A stretch of 64,000 nt of DNA from Heliomicrobium gestii (lineage in GTDB: Bacteria; Bacillota; Desulfitobacteriia; Heliobacteriales; Heliobacteriaceae): assembly GCF_009877435.1 (NCBI RefSeq), contig NZ_WXEX01000006.1, forward strand, positions 1 to 64,000, in the 5' to 3' direction. How positions within the stretch are numbered: the stretch's first letter is position 1; each line of letters starts with the position of its first letter. The notes below the pieces were generated by a model. The model was not told the origin of the DNA. It saw only the letters and a list, made by a program, of their open reading frames with translations, and did not search any database. Both the position numbers and the translations under genes were made by a program. Shown piece after piece: positions 28,986 to 38,383 of the stretch.

Positions 28986-30382
28986 CCTTGCCCTCCCTTC
29001 CCGTCGATAACCGCCAGGATCTCTGCTGTCTTTTGCCGGAGCAGCGCCTCATCGCCCCGCGTCTCCACGTTCAGGCGGAGCAGGGGCTCTGTATTGGAAG
29101 CTCGCAGGTTGAAACGCCAGTCGGCAAATTCAACGCTGAGACCATCGGTGCGGTCGACGACGCCGCCGGAAGTGAAACGACCCTCGATCTCGGCCAGAAC
29201 CGCCCCCGTTTGGGTCACCCGGCGGTTGATCTCGCCGCTGCAGGGGAAGCGGGCCATCCGTTCCGCCACCAGTTCAGACAGCGCCTTGCCTTCCCGGCTC
29301 ATCGTCTCCAGAACGAGCAGCCAGGGGATCATGCCGCTGTCACAATAGGCGAAATCGCGGAAGTAATGGTGGGCCGACATCTCCCCGCCATAGAGGGCAT
29401 CCTCCAGGCGCATGCGCTCCTTGATGAAGGCATGGCCTGTTTTGGACTGCACCGGCAACCCGCCGGCCTCGGTCACCATCTCCCGGGTGTTCCAGGTCAG
29501 GCGCGGATCATGAATGATCCGGGCGCCGGGACTGCGGCGGGCGAAGGATTGTCCGAGCAGGCCCACCAGGTAGTAGCCCTCGATAAAGCGCCCCTGCTCA
29601 TCGAAAAGAAAACAGCGATCGAAGTCGCCATCCCAAGCGATGCCCCCGTCGGCGCCAGCCTTCCGGACGGCCTCGGCCGTGGAGAGCCGGTTCTCCGGCA
29701 GCAACGGATTGGGGATGCCGTTCGGAAAAGAGCCGTCCGGCTCATGGTGTACCTTGACAAACTGAAAGGGAAGATGGGCTTCCAGGGCGTCGATGATCGG
29801 CCCGGCGCAGCCGTTGCCGCTGTTGACGACCACCTTCAGCGGGCGGAGGGCCGCGCGGTCCACATAGGAGAGCAGGTGAGCCACATAGGGGGCCATCAGG
29901 TCATCGCGGCGAAGGATCCGGCCCTTTCCCGCCCCTTCGCCCTCCGCGACCCGAGAAAAGGCCCATTGATCCCCTTTTGCGCCCGTGGCGAGCGCCTCCA
30001 AGTCCCGCAGGCCGCTGTCGCCGCTGATAGGACGGGCCTCGGACCGCACCAGCTTCATCCCGTTGTAATCGGCGGGATTATGGCTGGCCGTGACCATGAT
30101 GCCGCCGTCCAGTTGCCAGTGGAAGGTGGCGAAATAGACCTGTTCCGTTCCGCAGCAGCCGATGTCGATGACATCGCAGCCGCCGTCGGTCAGCCCTGCC
30201 GCCAGCGCGCGGGCCAGGGCGGGACTGGAGGGACGGACATCATAGCCGACGACGACCTGCTTCGCCGGAAACAACTGCACATAGGCCCGACCGATCCGGT
30301 AGGCCAGGTCTTCATTCAACTCATCGGGGACGCGGCCGCGGATGTCATAGGCCTTAAAGGGGTTTCCTCCCACCCGACGCAC
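28982..30382 (-). CDS. manB: Phosphomannomutase/phosphoglucomutase
   Basis: A 466-aa member of the alpha-D-phosphohexomutase family. The phosphoserine loop is [14 protein letters not shown], the metal loop is WDGDFDRCF, and the sugar loop is [10 protein letters not shown]. It interconverts mannose-6-P and mannose-1-P (and probably the glucose forms), feeding the GDP-mannose enzyme encoded about 0.9 kb upstream. The GTG at 30382 has GAAGGG too close to it. The GTG three codons later (30373) is better spaced, so the exact start is open. Confidence 0.92.
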   Translation of the reverse strand: MRRVGGNPFKAYDIRGRVPDELNEDLAYRIGRAYVQLFPAKQVVVGYDVRPSSPALARALAAGLTDGGCDVIDIGCCGTEQVYFATFHWQLDGGIMVTASHNPADYNGMKLVRSEARPISGDSGLRDLEALATGAKGDQWAFSRVAEGEGAGKGRILRRDDLMAPYVAHLLSYVDRAALRPLKVVVNSGNGCAGPIIDALEAHLPFQFVKVHHEPDGSFPNGIPNPLLPENRLSTAEAVRKAGADGGIAWDGDFDRCFLFDEQGRFIEGYYLVGLLGQSFARRSPGARIIHDPRLTWNTREMVTEAGGLPVQSKTGHAFIKERMRLEDALYGGEMSAHHYFRDFAYCDSGMIPWLLVLETMSREGKALSELVAERMARFPCSGEINRRVTQTGAVLAEIEGRFTSGGVVDRTDGLSVEFADWRFNLRASNTEPLLRLNVETRGDEALLRQKTAEILAVIDGKGGQG

Positions 30383-30429
30383 ACCCTTCCGTCTTCGATT
30401 TTCCTATAAAAACGCTACGAATAAAAACG

Positions 30430-31263
30430 CTATTCGATTTTAATGGCGTCCACAATGATCGACGTATAGCCCAAGCGTCCATCGACATTTCTTCTGTCAA
30501 AACGGCGGGAACGGTGGATCATTCCGTCCTGACAATCCCAGTCGCGATAATGAAATTCCCCGTTCTCATCCCAGTACTCCAGCAGTTTCACGGCAAAACC
30601 GCTTCGCAAGAAGATCTTACAAAACTCATCATAGGTGTACAGGCATTGATGTTCATCCTTGCCGACATCGACAGCCTGGATGTATTCCTTGTTAGGGTGA
30701 TAGCCATCGGGCACGGCGACGCGCAGATAACCGCCCGGCTTTAAGAAATTGTAGCAGTTTTGGGCGGCCACCTGCCCCTCTTCCTTGGTCATATGCTCCC
30801 AGACATGCTCGGCCATGACGGCGTCAATGCTGCCTTCCGCAAAGTACTTCCGCCATTGTTCCGATGAGGTGATATCCAGGAAGCTCATTTCCGTGGGGAG
30901 CCAGTCTTGTTCAAAGATCTGGCTGGCGCCGATGACGATCCGGATCTTTTCGTTATTCTTCTGTTTCTCCGCGAGAGCTTCCTTGAACTTGATTTCGTGC
31001 AGGTCGAAGACGTCATACTTCGTCACCTGGTTTTCGGTCAGCTGCTTGGCGATCTCCTTGTAGTAGTTGCTCGTGATGATCACATGGAGCGTCCGGTCTT
31101 CGAAGAGATGGCTCGGCGGATAAATGGGCAGACCGTTGAATCGGGTTCCCCACTTTTTCGGGTCATTGTCACAGTAACCGATGATCTCATAGTCGCCGCG
31201 CAGGTAGTCATAGGCCGCCAGCCCCAGATTGGAGGCGCCGAACAAAACGGTGCGTTGCTTCAT
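30430..31263 (-). CDS. SAM methyltransferase with N-terminal Rossmann module
   Basis: A 277-aa two-domain protein. Residues 1-100 are the recurrent Rossmann-like module (FGASNLG at 8-14, DNDPKKWG at 32-39, SNYYKEIAKQL at 65-75). Residues 105-277 resemble a class I methyltransferase: AVMAEHVWEHMTKEEG and NFLKPGGYLRVAVPDGYHPN. It likely methylates a glycan intermediate, but the acceptor is unknown. AAGGGGAGC precedes the ATG. The gene looks more AT-rich than its neighbours. A 12-nt direct repeat at 30406-30417 and 30421-30432 overlaps its stop codon. Confidence 0.78.
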   Translation of the reverse strand: MKQRTVLFGASNLGLAAYDYLRGDYEIIGYCDNDPKKWGTRFNGLPIYPPSHLFEDRTLHVIITSNYYKEIAKQLTENQVTKYDVFDLHEIKFKEALAEKQKNNEKIRIVIGASQIFEQDWLPTEMSFLDITSSEQWRKYFAEGSIDAVMAEHVWEHMTKEEGQVAAQNCYNFLKPGGYLRVAVPDGYHPNKEYIQAVDVGKDEHQCLYTYDEFCKIFLRSGFAVKLLEYWDENGEFHYRDWDCQDGMIHRSRRFDRRNVDGRLGYTSIIVDAIKIE

Positions 31264-31282
31264 TCCCTGCTCCCCTTCGACC

Positions 31283-32665
31283 TTAACTTCTTCCGTATGT
31301 ATCGGTAAACCGGACGATGTCGTCTTCTTCGAGATAATTGCCGTTTTGCACCTCGATGATCACCAGGGGGATTTTGCCCGGATTCTCCAGTCGGTGCCGC
31401 GTTGACTTCGGCACAAAGATGCTTTCATTCTCGTGGATCATCCGCGCCTCGTCGCCGATGGTCACCCGCGCCGTTCCCTCCAGGACGATCCAGTGTTCGG
31501 AGCGATGATAATGCATCTGCAGGCTTAGCCCTTGTCCCGGCTGAACGACGATGCGCTTCACCTTGTGACCGGGCGCGTCGACGAGGATCGTGTAATTCCC
31601 CCAGGGCCGGTACTGCTTCGGGTGTTCCACCGCTTCGCGCCGTTGCCGTCGCTTCAACTGCTCGACGACTTCCTTGATCTTCTGGGATTCGCCGCGGCGG
31701 GCGACGACGATCACATCAGGCGTCTCCACGACCAACGTGTCTTCCAGGCCGACACCGGCCACCAGCCTGCCGTGGCTCATCAGCAGCGTCTCGCGGCATC
31801 CGAAGGGGATGCAGTCCCCCTCAATGACGTTCCCCTCGGCGTCTTTGGGCAACGCCTCAAAGATAGCGTCCCAAGAGCCGATGTCGTTCCAGTAGAGGCC
31901 GAAGGGGAGCACGACCACCCGCTCCGATTTTTCCGCGATCGCCTTGTCGATCGAGATGGACGGCGCTTCCGAAAACCGGTCGAGCATCTGATCGAAGGGG
32001 GAGCGGGCCATCTCCGCCAGATCCGGTTGATGGCGCTCCATCTCTTCGAGAAGACAGCCGATCGTAAAGGCATACATGCCCGAGTTCCAGTAATAGCCGC
32101 CTGCCGCTAGAAACGACTCAGCCGTGGTCCGATCCGGTTTTTCCGTAAACCGGCGGACGGCAAAGCCGATGTCCCGGGCGTCCCCCGCCTGGATATAGCC
32201 GTATCCCGTTTCCGCGTTGGCCGGTTCGATGCCGAAGGTGACGATCTGTCCCGTCTGGGCGGCGCCGATGGCCGCCTCGATCCGTTCGGCAAAAGCCTCT
32301 TCCGGGCGAACCAGGTGATCCGAGGGCGCCACAAAGAGCGCCTCGCCAGGGTCGCACCCCAAGACATCAAGGCAGTAACGGGCGCTCAGGGCGATGGCCG
32401 GCGCCGTATTCCGCGCCGCCGGTTCCAACAGGATATGGGCGCGCTCCGCCCCCCACCGCCGCAACTCCGTTTGCACATGATGAAAATAAGCCTGGTTGGT
32501 GACGATGACCATATCCTCCGGGTTGACGCGCTGGCGAAAACGCTTCACCGTCTGCGCCAGCAGGGACATCTCCCCGCCGATCTGCAAGAACTGCTTCGGG
32601 TAATCCTGCCGCGACAGCGGAAAGAGGCGTGTGCCTCCGCCCCCCGCCAAAATAATCACTTTCAT
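31283..32665 (-). CDS. manC: Mannose-1-phosphate guanylyltransferase / mannose-6-phosphate isomerase
   Basis: A 460-aa bifunctional type II enzyme. The nucleotidyltransferase half begins ILAGGGGTRLFPLSRQDYPKQF (GGGGTR at 8-13) and has VRRFTEKPD. The C-terminal cupin isomerase domain contains GQGLSLQMHYHRSEHWIVLEG. It makes GDP-mannose, precursor for mannose, deoxy sugars or heptose variants in the glycan. GGGGG lies about 8 nt before the ATG at 32665. Confidence 0.93.
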   Translation of the reverse strand: MKVIILAGGGGTRLFPLSRQDYPKQFLQIGGEMSLLAQTVKRFRQRVNPEDMVIVTNQAYFHHVQTELRRWGAERAHILLEPAARNTAPAIALSARYCLDVLGCDPGEALFVAPSDHLVRPEEAFAERIEAAIGAAQTGQIVTFGIEPANAETGYGYIQAGDARDIGFAVRRFTEKPDRTTAESFLAAGGYYWNSGMYAFTIGCLLEEMERHQPDLAEMARSPFDQMLDRFSEAPSISIDKAIAEKSERVVVLPFGLYWNDIGSWDAIFEALPKDAEGNVIEGDCIPFGCRETLLMSHGRLVAGVGLEDTLVVETPDVIVVARRGESQKIKEVVEQLKRRQRREAVEHPKQYRPWGNYTILVDAPGHKVKRIVVQPGQGLSLQMHYHRSEHWIVLEGTARVTIGDEARMIHENESIFVPKSTRHRLENPGKIPLVIIEVQNGNYLEEDDIVRFTDTYGRS

Positions 32666-32713
32666 GGCTCTGCCCCCTTTTCCGGCCCCCAAGCTCCTCT
32701 TGGAACAAACTCT

Positions 32714-33661
32714 TTATCGGTAAAAGGTAAAGTTGACCCGGTAGGGGACACGCAGCTTTTGCGCGACCTCCTCCCGCACCGGCTTGCGCAAGGGCAGGAT
32801 CGTTGTCATGCCGGCGGCGGCGGCCCAGGCAGCCTTGATATAAATCATAGTCGACTGTTCCAAGGAAAAGTAGCAGCAGTAATAAAACAGGCGCAGGGTC
32901 AGACCCCAGGCGCGCAGCAGCGGTTGATTCTTCCAGACGAGCCAGAAGAGGTTGCGCGTATAGAAAAAAGGCGCCCGCCAGGACTGGCGATTGACCGGCG
33001 AAGCCTTGTGGTAGGCGATGATGTCGGGGAAGAACTCGATGCGGTACCCGGCGTCCCAGATCCGGAAGGCCATGTCCATCTCGTTCATGTAGAGAAAAAA
33101 CTCGCCGGGGTAATAGCCCGCTTGTTCCATCACCTGGCGCCGCACGCCGGCGCCGGCGCCGTTGAAACTCATGTAATAGTCGACACCCACCGGTTTCGCG
33201 GCGCCACTCGTCTTTTCACCGCTCGAAGGGGGCTGAGCCTTCTTCGCCGCCTCCCCCATGGCCGGTTGCTGCCGTTGCCCAGCTTCAAACTGGCTGTAGC
33301 TGCGCACGTCAAAGGCGACGACACCCAGTTGGGGGTCTGCCTGAAAGCGCTCCACCATGCGACGGATCGCGTCATAGGCCGGAAAGGAATCGTCGTCCAG
33401 GATCAGGACGTACTCGCCCCGGGCCGCCCGGAAGCCGTAGTTGTATCCCTCGACACCCAGGTTTTTCCCCGTTTCGATCAAACGCACCTGGGGAAACTCA
33501 GCGCGGATCATCTCCACACTGCCGTCAGTGGAGCCGTTGTCGACGACGATGATCTCCAAATAGGGATAGGACTGCTCCTGCAGCCGCGTCAGCCCTTCCC
33601 GCACATCTTCGCGACGGTTCCAGTTCAACATGACAACAGACACCAGTTCCAACAGCGTCAC
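32714..33661 (-). CDS. Family 2 glycosyltransferase
   Basis: A 315-aa GT-A fold transferase. SVVMLNWNRREDVREGLTRL begins the domain, with IIVVDNGSTDGS for nucleotide binding and LILDDDSFPA as the DxD metal site. The C-terminal part is hydrophobic and may associate with the membrane. Its form resembles rhamnosyltransferase-type GT2 enzymes. The GTG at 33661 overlaps the preceding SDR stop codon by 4 nt. Acceptor and donor are unknown. Confidence 0.88.
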   Translation of the reverse strand: MTLLELVSVVMLNWNRREDVREGLTRLQEQSYPYLEIIVVDNGSTDGSVEMIRAEFPQVRLIETGKNLGVEGYNYGFRAARGEYVLILDDDSFPAYDAIRRMVERFQADPQLGVVAFDVRSYSQFEAGQRQQPAMGEAAKKAQPPSSGEKTSGAAKPVGVDYYMSFNGAGAGVRRQVMEQAGYYPGEFFLYMNEMDMAFRIWDAGYRIEFFPDIIAYHKASPVNRQSWRAPFFYTRNLFWLVWKNQPLLRAWGLTLRLFYYCCYFSLEQSTMIYIKAAWAAAAGMTTILPLRKPVREEVAQKLRVPYRVNFTFYR

Positions 33662-34521
33662 TCCTCCCCTTTTTCCTTCCAAATCGCTTCGAGGGAGCGA
33701 CGCACGCTCGTCCGTTCCAGGCCGAATTCCTCCCGGGTTCGTTGATCACAGAGGGACAAATCGGGAAAGAGGAATCCACCGGCCCCCTGCAATGAAACGG
33801 GCCGGATGAGATCGGCGGGATGCCCGAAGACCTGGGCATAGGCAGAGGCGAAAGCAAACCGGGACAGCCGTTCCCCGCAGACATGATAGACGCGCCGTTG
33901 AAAAGACTCCCCGTCGATCAAGGCCCCGAGGATGTGGAGAAAATCGGCGTAAAAGGTCGGCGAGTAGTAGGCGTCGTGGTAGCAATCGACAGGCTCCTCT
34001 TTGGATAGGGATGTGTCGAGAAATTGCAGGAACGTCGCCTCCCTGTCGTAAAGGGCCGCCAAACGGAGGACAAAAAAACAGTCGGAACGCGAGAGTCCCT
34101 CCCTCTCGGCCGCCCGCTTGCTTCTTCCATAAACGGTGGTCGGTTCGGGCGGGTCTGTCTCCTGATAGCGCCCCCGCACCCCGTCAAAGACATAATCGGT
34201 GGAGATATAGATCACCCGCGCATCCGGGAAGGCGGTCAGCAGGTTGCTCGTGGACTGGCGATTGACAGCGTCAGCCAGCGCGGGATCGCGCTCGCAAAGG
34301 CCGATGTTTTTCACACCGGCGGCGTGGATGATAACGTCAGGTTTGACCTGTCGGGCCAGCGCCGCCAGGGCAGCGGGATCGGTCAGATCGCAGGGGATCC
34401 GGCGAGGTCCGGCGGCGCAACGAGCGCTTACGCCGGTCCAGTCATACCGCCCGTCAAGCCACCGCCCGACAAGGCCGCCCACATAGCCGGTCACACCGGT
34501 CAACAACACCCTTTTCGTCAT
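33658..34521 (-). CDS. RmlD-like SDR (dTDP-4-dehydrorhamnose reductase family)
   Basis: A 287-aa NAD(P)-dependent reductase. GVTGYVGG is the cofactor loop, STDYVFDG the Thr/Ser site, and VYGRSKRAAE carries the catalytic Tyr and Lys. Family members reduce 4-keto-6-deoxy sugar nucleotides. No rmlA, rmlB or rmlC lies in the window, so the rhamnose assignment is unsafe. It is coupled by 4-nt overlaps to both the radical SAM gene before it and the GT2 after it. A second RmlD-like gene lies at 50.0 kb. Confidence 0.82.
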   Translation of the reverse strand: MTKRVLLTGVTGYVGGLVGRWLDGRYDWTGVSARCAAGPRRIPCDLTDPAALAALARQVKPDVIIHAAGVKNIGLCERDPALADAVNRQSTSNLLTAFPDARVIYISTDYVFDGVRGRYQETDPPEPTTVYGRSKRAAEREGLSRSDCFFVLRLAALYDREATFLQFLDTSLSKEEPVDCYHDAYYSPTFYADFLHILGALIDGESFQRRVYHVCGERLSRFAFASAYAQVFGHPADLIRPVSLQGAGGFLFPDLSLCDQRTREEFGLERTSVRRSLEAIWKEKGEE

Positions 34522-36326
34522 CGAATGATCGTTCCTTCCATGTTGACTCCGGCGGCGATGACCGGGGCCGCCGCCAGGGCGACCTGCTCCACTTCCTCAT
34601 AATTGCGGCCATCGGGGTTGGTGTAGGGGATCACAGCGGCGCGGAAGGAAAACTCGCTTTGCAGCGCCCTCGCCCAATCGCCCAGCAGGGAGGCGCGAAA
34701 ATCGCCCGTCTGCTCGAAGACATGCATCCGTTCCGGCGATAGGAGCGGCGCAAAATGGGCGACAAATCGCTGGTGAGTCAACACATGGGCCTCATAGCCG
34801 AGGCGGTTCAGCAGTTCCAGCAGCGCCACCGTCAGGTTGACATTGGCCGCCTGCAGCAAAAGGACCCGTTCTCCCGGCTGGACGCTCGCCGCCACTTTCT
34901 CGGCAAAGGCGGCTTGGAAGGCCGGCGCTCCGACAGCCCGGCGCACCTTGCTCTCGGCCCAGCGGCGATAGGCCAACGCCACATAAGCCTCCAACTCCTC
35001 GCCGCTGAAGGTCTCCGTCCGGGAGACGGCCTTGAAGGCGCCGTCATAGTCAGACCAGTTCTTCGTCGTGATCCACCCGTTGCGTTCGTACAGGGCATAC
35101 ATCCGCGTGCCCGGAAAGGGCGTGGCGATGGAGAACTGCAGCGACTCCGCTTCCATCCGGCAGGCCAGATCGATGGTCCGCTCGATGCTTTCCGCCGTGT
35201 CATTGGGCAGGCCGATGGTAAAGGTGAGGTGCACCTTGATGCCCAACTCACGGGTGAAGTTGACCATCTCGACGACCTTCTCCAGGCTCATCCGCTTGCC
35301 GATGTCATTGAGCACCTTGGGATCGGCCGATTCCACGCCGTACTTCATGCTTTGCAATCCCGCCGCCCGCAGTTCCAGCAAGGCCTCGCGGGTCATCAGG
35401 TCGGCCCGCCCCATGGCGCCCCAGGGGACGCGATCGAGCCCCCGCTCTTTCAACAACCGGGCCAGCGCGCGCACATAGTTCAGGTCCACGTTGAAGGTGT
35501 CGTCATCAAAATAAAAGCTCCGGTAGGGATACTGGCGGAGATGGGCCTCGATCTCGGCGACCACATCTTCCGGATTCCGTTTCCGGTAACGGCGGCTGCG
35601 GTAGATCACCTGGGGCCAGACACAGAAGATGCAGCCAAAGGGACAACCGCGGGTGGCGTACACCTGCAGCTGCGGCCGTTCCAGGCCGAGGCCGTGATCG
35701 ATATAGTTTCCGTTGGGGAGATCGGTCCGGTCGGGCCAGGGAAGTCCATCCAGTTCGGTCAGCGCTCCCTCGCCCGTTTTGACGACCTTTTGCCCGTCTC
35801 GATAGAGCAGGTTCGCCACGGCGCCGAGATCGCCGCCATCGCGCAGCGTCGTCAGCAGCCGCGTCACCGGCGCCTCATACTCGCCGTAGACGACATAGTC
35901 GATCACCCCGTGGTCGGCGAAAAACCGCTCATCCTCCAGTTCAAAGTGAATCCCGCAGAAGACGGCGCGCAGTTGCGGGCGCATCTCCTTCAGCCGTTGC
36001 ACAACCGTCAAGTCATGGTCAAGGCTCGGCGTCGACGTTTCGACGACGATCACATCGGGCTGAAAGGCCGCCACAAAGGCATAAAAATCCTCGTAGCTTT
36101 CGCCAAGGGCGATGGAGTCCCTGACTTGGGCCGTAAATCCGGCTTGTTTCAGCATGGCGCCGGCTGTGGCCAGGAAAAAGGGGACAGGCATGTCGCCGCC
36201 GACCAGTTCCCCGCCATAATACTGGAATGTATGGGGCCAGCGGGACCCGGCGCGAATCCCGCGCCAACCGGGCTTCCCGGCTTCCGGCTTCTCATGCCAG
36301 GGGAGGTTTGCTAAAAGCACGCGCAC
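34518..36326 (-). CDS. B12-binding-type radical SAM protein
   Basis: A 602-aa protein. Residues 1-170 form a cobalamin-binding-like domain. The radical SAM cluster motif CPFGCIFC has Cys at 228, 232 and 235. A unique C-terminal region (about 485-602) begins ERVLLLQAANVNLTVALL and resembles the small protein at 28.5 kb. Relatives catalyse methylation or rearrangement at unactivated carbons, and some act on surface glycans or lipids. The GTG start has AAGGA about 10 nt upstream. The substrate is unknown. Confidence 0.85.
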   Translation of the reverse strand: MRVLLANLPWHEKPEAGKPGWRGIRAGSRWPHTFQYYGGELVGGDMPVPFFLATAGAMLKQAGFTAQVRDSIALGESYEDFYAFVAAFQPDVIVVETSTPSLDHDLTVVQRLKEMRPQLRAVFCGIHFELEDERFFADHGVIDYVVYGEYEAPVTRLLTTLRDGGDLGAVANLLYRDGQKVVKTGEGALTELDGLPWPDRTDLPNGNYIDHGLGLERPQLQVYATRGCPFGCIFCVWPQVIYRSRRYRKRNPEDVVAEIEAHLRQYPYRSFYFDDDTFNVDLNYVRALARLLKERGLDRVPWGAMGRADLMTREALLELRAAGLQSMKYGVESADPKVLNDIGKRMSLEKVVEMVNFTRELGIKVHLTFTIGLPNDTAESIERTIDLACRMEAESLQFSIATPFPGTRMYALYERNGWITTKNWSDYDGAFKAVSRTETFSGEELEAYVALAYRRWAESKVRRAVGAPAFQAAFAEKVAASVQPGERVLLLQAANVNLTVALLELLNRLGYEAHVLTHQRFVAHFAPLLSPERMHVFEQTGDFRASLLGDWARALQSEFSFRAAVIPYTNPDGRNYEEVEQVALAAAPVIAAGVNMEGTIIR

Positions 36327-36348
36327 TGCCTAAACTTCCTTTCCTCGT

Positions 36349-38322
36349 TCATACCGTCGGCAGCAACTCCCAAAGGGGATCCTCCAAGTCGTAAAGCGGC
36401 GCTACGACCGCGCTCCCCTGCATCCCCCGGATGCTGTGGTAAATCTGCGGTCCCGACGATTCGGCAGCGATGACAATCCCATCGAGTTGCAGGCGCGCCA
36501 GATCATCCACCGAAAAAACGGGGTGGCCCGACACGGTGGCGCCGGCCAAGCGACGGTCGACGAGGCCCAGCATGTTCAACTTGGGATAATCGGCGAGGAC
36601 CGCCAGCACCGCCGCCGCCATCAGCCCTTGCGCGCCGTAGATGACGATCCTGCTGCCAAGCCGCTCCCACTGGGCCAGCACAGGACGCAACCGCTCGATG
36701 AAGGGACGTTCGCAGATCACCCCGTCGGCGGCGGCATCGATGCGCAGGTCGTTGACGATCAGGCCGGTGTGATCCACGGCCAATCGATCGAACACTGCGG
36801 CGTCGCCCTTGGCGATCGCGCTCAGCCATTCCCGGACATGGTCTCTTCTCACCAGGTAGTTGAGGACCGGTCGAAAGCCCCTTGCCCCGGCAAAACCGGG
36901 ACAACGCCGCTGGGCCAAGGCAGCCAGATCAGGGCGAAGATCGCCCGGTCGCACCGTCTCTCGAAGGAGGACGCCGCAGATGTTCTCTTTCCATCGCTGG
37001 ACCCGGTTGTCATCGAGCTTGCGCGTTTCTAAAAAGGTCCGCACGGCGATAAGGGGCGGTCGCCCCCCTTCCATGATCGGTCGCACTAGGCTGTATTCGA
37101 TGTTTTCCACAGCAAACTGACCGATGAGGAAATGAAAATAGCGGCTCTCCTCGTCGCGCAGCAGTTCCGCCAAGCGCTCATCGCCAAGCAACGGTTCGAC
37201 CTCACCGAGGTCTTTCAGGATAACCTGCCGGACCATCTGTTCCGGCGAAGCCGTCCCCATCTGCGCTGGAACCGGACAAGGGTTCGAGGCGCCGTTTCGC
37301 CCTTTGCCGTGTCCCGCCCCGTTACGTTCGGCGGCCCGTTGAAACAGTTCGGTCAGGCGCTGGGTCGTCGTATGATCGCGATGGGCTCTCGCCCCCACCT
37401 GTTCAGCCATGGCCTGGCGTTCCGCCTCATGGGCGATGTAATAGGCGATTTTATCCTGGAGATCGGCGGCGTCGTCATAAAAGACGATCTCCTCGCCTTC
37501 CCGGAAGAGTTCGGCCAACTCGGGGTTGCGGTTCGTGATCTGCAAGACGCCGCAACCGGCCACCTCGAAATGGCGCAGTTTCGTCTGATAGCCGTCGCCG
37601 TCGGCGGAAAAACCGGGATTGAAGACAATCTTGCTTTGCCGGTAGACGCGCACCATCTCATCGGTCGTGAGGACGCCGCCGTTGCAGCCATGGAGCACCG
37701 GGTGCTTGTCCCATCCGGAACCGAAGATCCGAAAGTTCAAGCCGGCGCTCTGACAAAACTCGTAGACGTCGACAAGGTTTTGCTGGCGCCGGTAAGCTTC
37801 ATGTTCGGTGGAAAACACGTTGTTTTGAAAGAGGTTTTTGCCGATATACACCACGTCGTAGATCGCGGGGCCGCAGTCAAGGGGGCGAAAGACGGCCGGA
37901 TTGAAGCCCCAGGGGAGATACATGACCCTCTCGCCCCAGCCCATGGCCTGTCGACGAGCCACGGCGCGCTTCGAATGGGAGGCGATAAGATCGAAAAAGG
38001 GGTCGACAGGCTCATTTTTCTTATACCAGACTTCGGGCTCATCGTCGGCATGAAAGGCGACGACGGGCAGCCCCGCCTGTTTCAGGACAGAAAAAAAGTC
38101 CTCGCTCAGTTCCTGTTGGATGCCGTCGGAATAGAAGAAGAAAAAATCGTAATTGCCCTTGCGGATCAACGAATAGAGGTACTTTTCGATGGTACGGGCT
38201 TTATGAACCACCTGAATGGGGGTAATATCCACAAAAGTCGGGTCGAACAGCGCCTGCATCGGCTTGATCCAGCAATCCTTGATATAAACGCTCGACAGCA
38301 TCCCTGTCATCAAAATTCGCAC
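36349..38322 (-). CDS. CgeB-like glycosyltransferase with C-terminal Rossmann-type module
   Basis: A 657-aa protein. Residues 1-330 resemble the CgeB/Glyco_trans_1_2 family: FNPAVFRPLD, VVYIGKN, IFGSGWDKHP, RHFEVAGCGVLQITNRNPEL. A middle region of unknown fold follows. Residues 558-657 form a divergent Rossmann module (IYGAQGLM, LVDRRLAG, IAAESSGPQIY). CgeB glycosylates the spore surface in Bacillus; here the likely role is a glycan transferase. The neighbour at 38.4 kb is a paralog of the same architecture. GTG start at 38322. Confidence 0.8.
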   Translation of the reverse strand: MRILMTGMLSSVYIKDCWIKPMQALFDPTFVDITPIQVVHKARTIEKYLYSLIRKGNYDFFFFYSDGIQQELSEDFFSVLKQAGLPVVAFHADDEPEVWYKKNEPVDPFFDLIASHSKRAVARRQAMGWGERVMYLPWGFNPAVFRPLDCGPAIYDVVYIGKNLFQNNVFSTEHEAYRRQQNLVDVYEFCQSAGLNFRIFGSGWDKHPVLHGCNGGVLTTDEMVRVYRQSKIVFNPGFSADGDGYQTKLRHFEVAGCGVLQITNRNPELAELFREGEEIVFYDDAADLQDKIAYYIAHEAERQAMAEQVGARAHRDHTTTQRLTELFQRAAERNGAGHGKGRNGASNPCPVPAQMGTASPEQMVRQVILKDLGEVEPLLGDERLAELLRDEESRYFHFLIGQFAVENIEYSLVRPIMEGGRPPLIAVRTFLETRKLDDNRVQRWKENICGVLLRETVRPGDLRPDLAALAQRRCPGFAGARGFRPVLNYLVRRDHVREWLSAIAKGDAAVFDRLAVDHTGLIVNDLRIDAAADGVICERPFIERLRPVLAQWERLGSRIVIYGAQGLMAAAVLAVLADYPKLNMLGLVDRRLAGATVSGHPVFSVDDLARLQLDGIVIAAESSGPQIYHSIRGMQGSAVVAPLYDLEDPLWELLPTV

Positions 38323-38383
38323 AAATCCACGCCCTTTGAAAGATCCTTTCTCCCCATTCTATCGACAGCTTCCACTCTATCCT

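Noticed and set aside
30406-30432. 12-nt direct repeat (ATAAAAACGCTA) spaced by 3 nt as a possible mobile element scar or operator
   Set aside because: Only two short copies, overlapping the stop codon of the methyltransferase gene; no target duplication, inverted ends or partner repeat seen.
34755-36314. Long plus-strand open frame (519 codons) opposite the radical SAM gene
   Set aside because: Shadow of a gene with an intact CxxxCxxC motif and family-length domains; no ribosome site or family pattern in the antisense frame.
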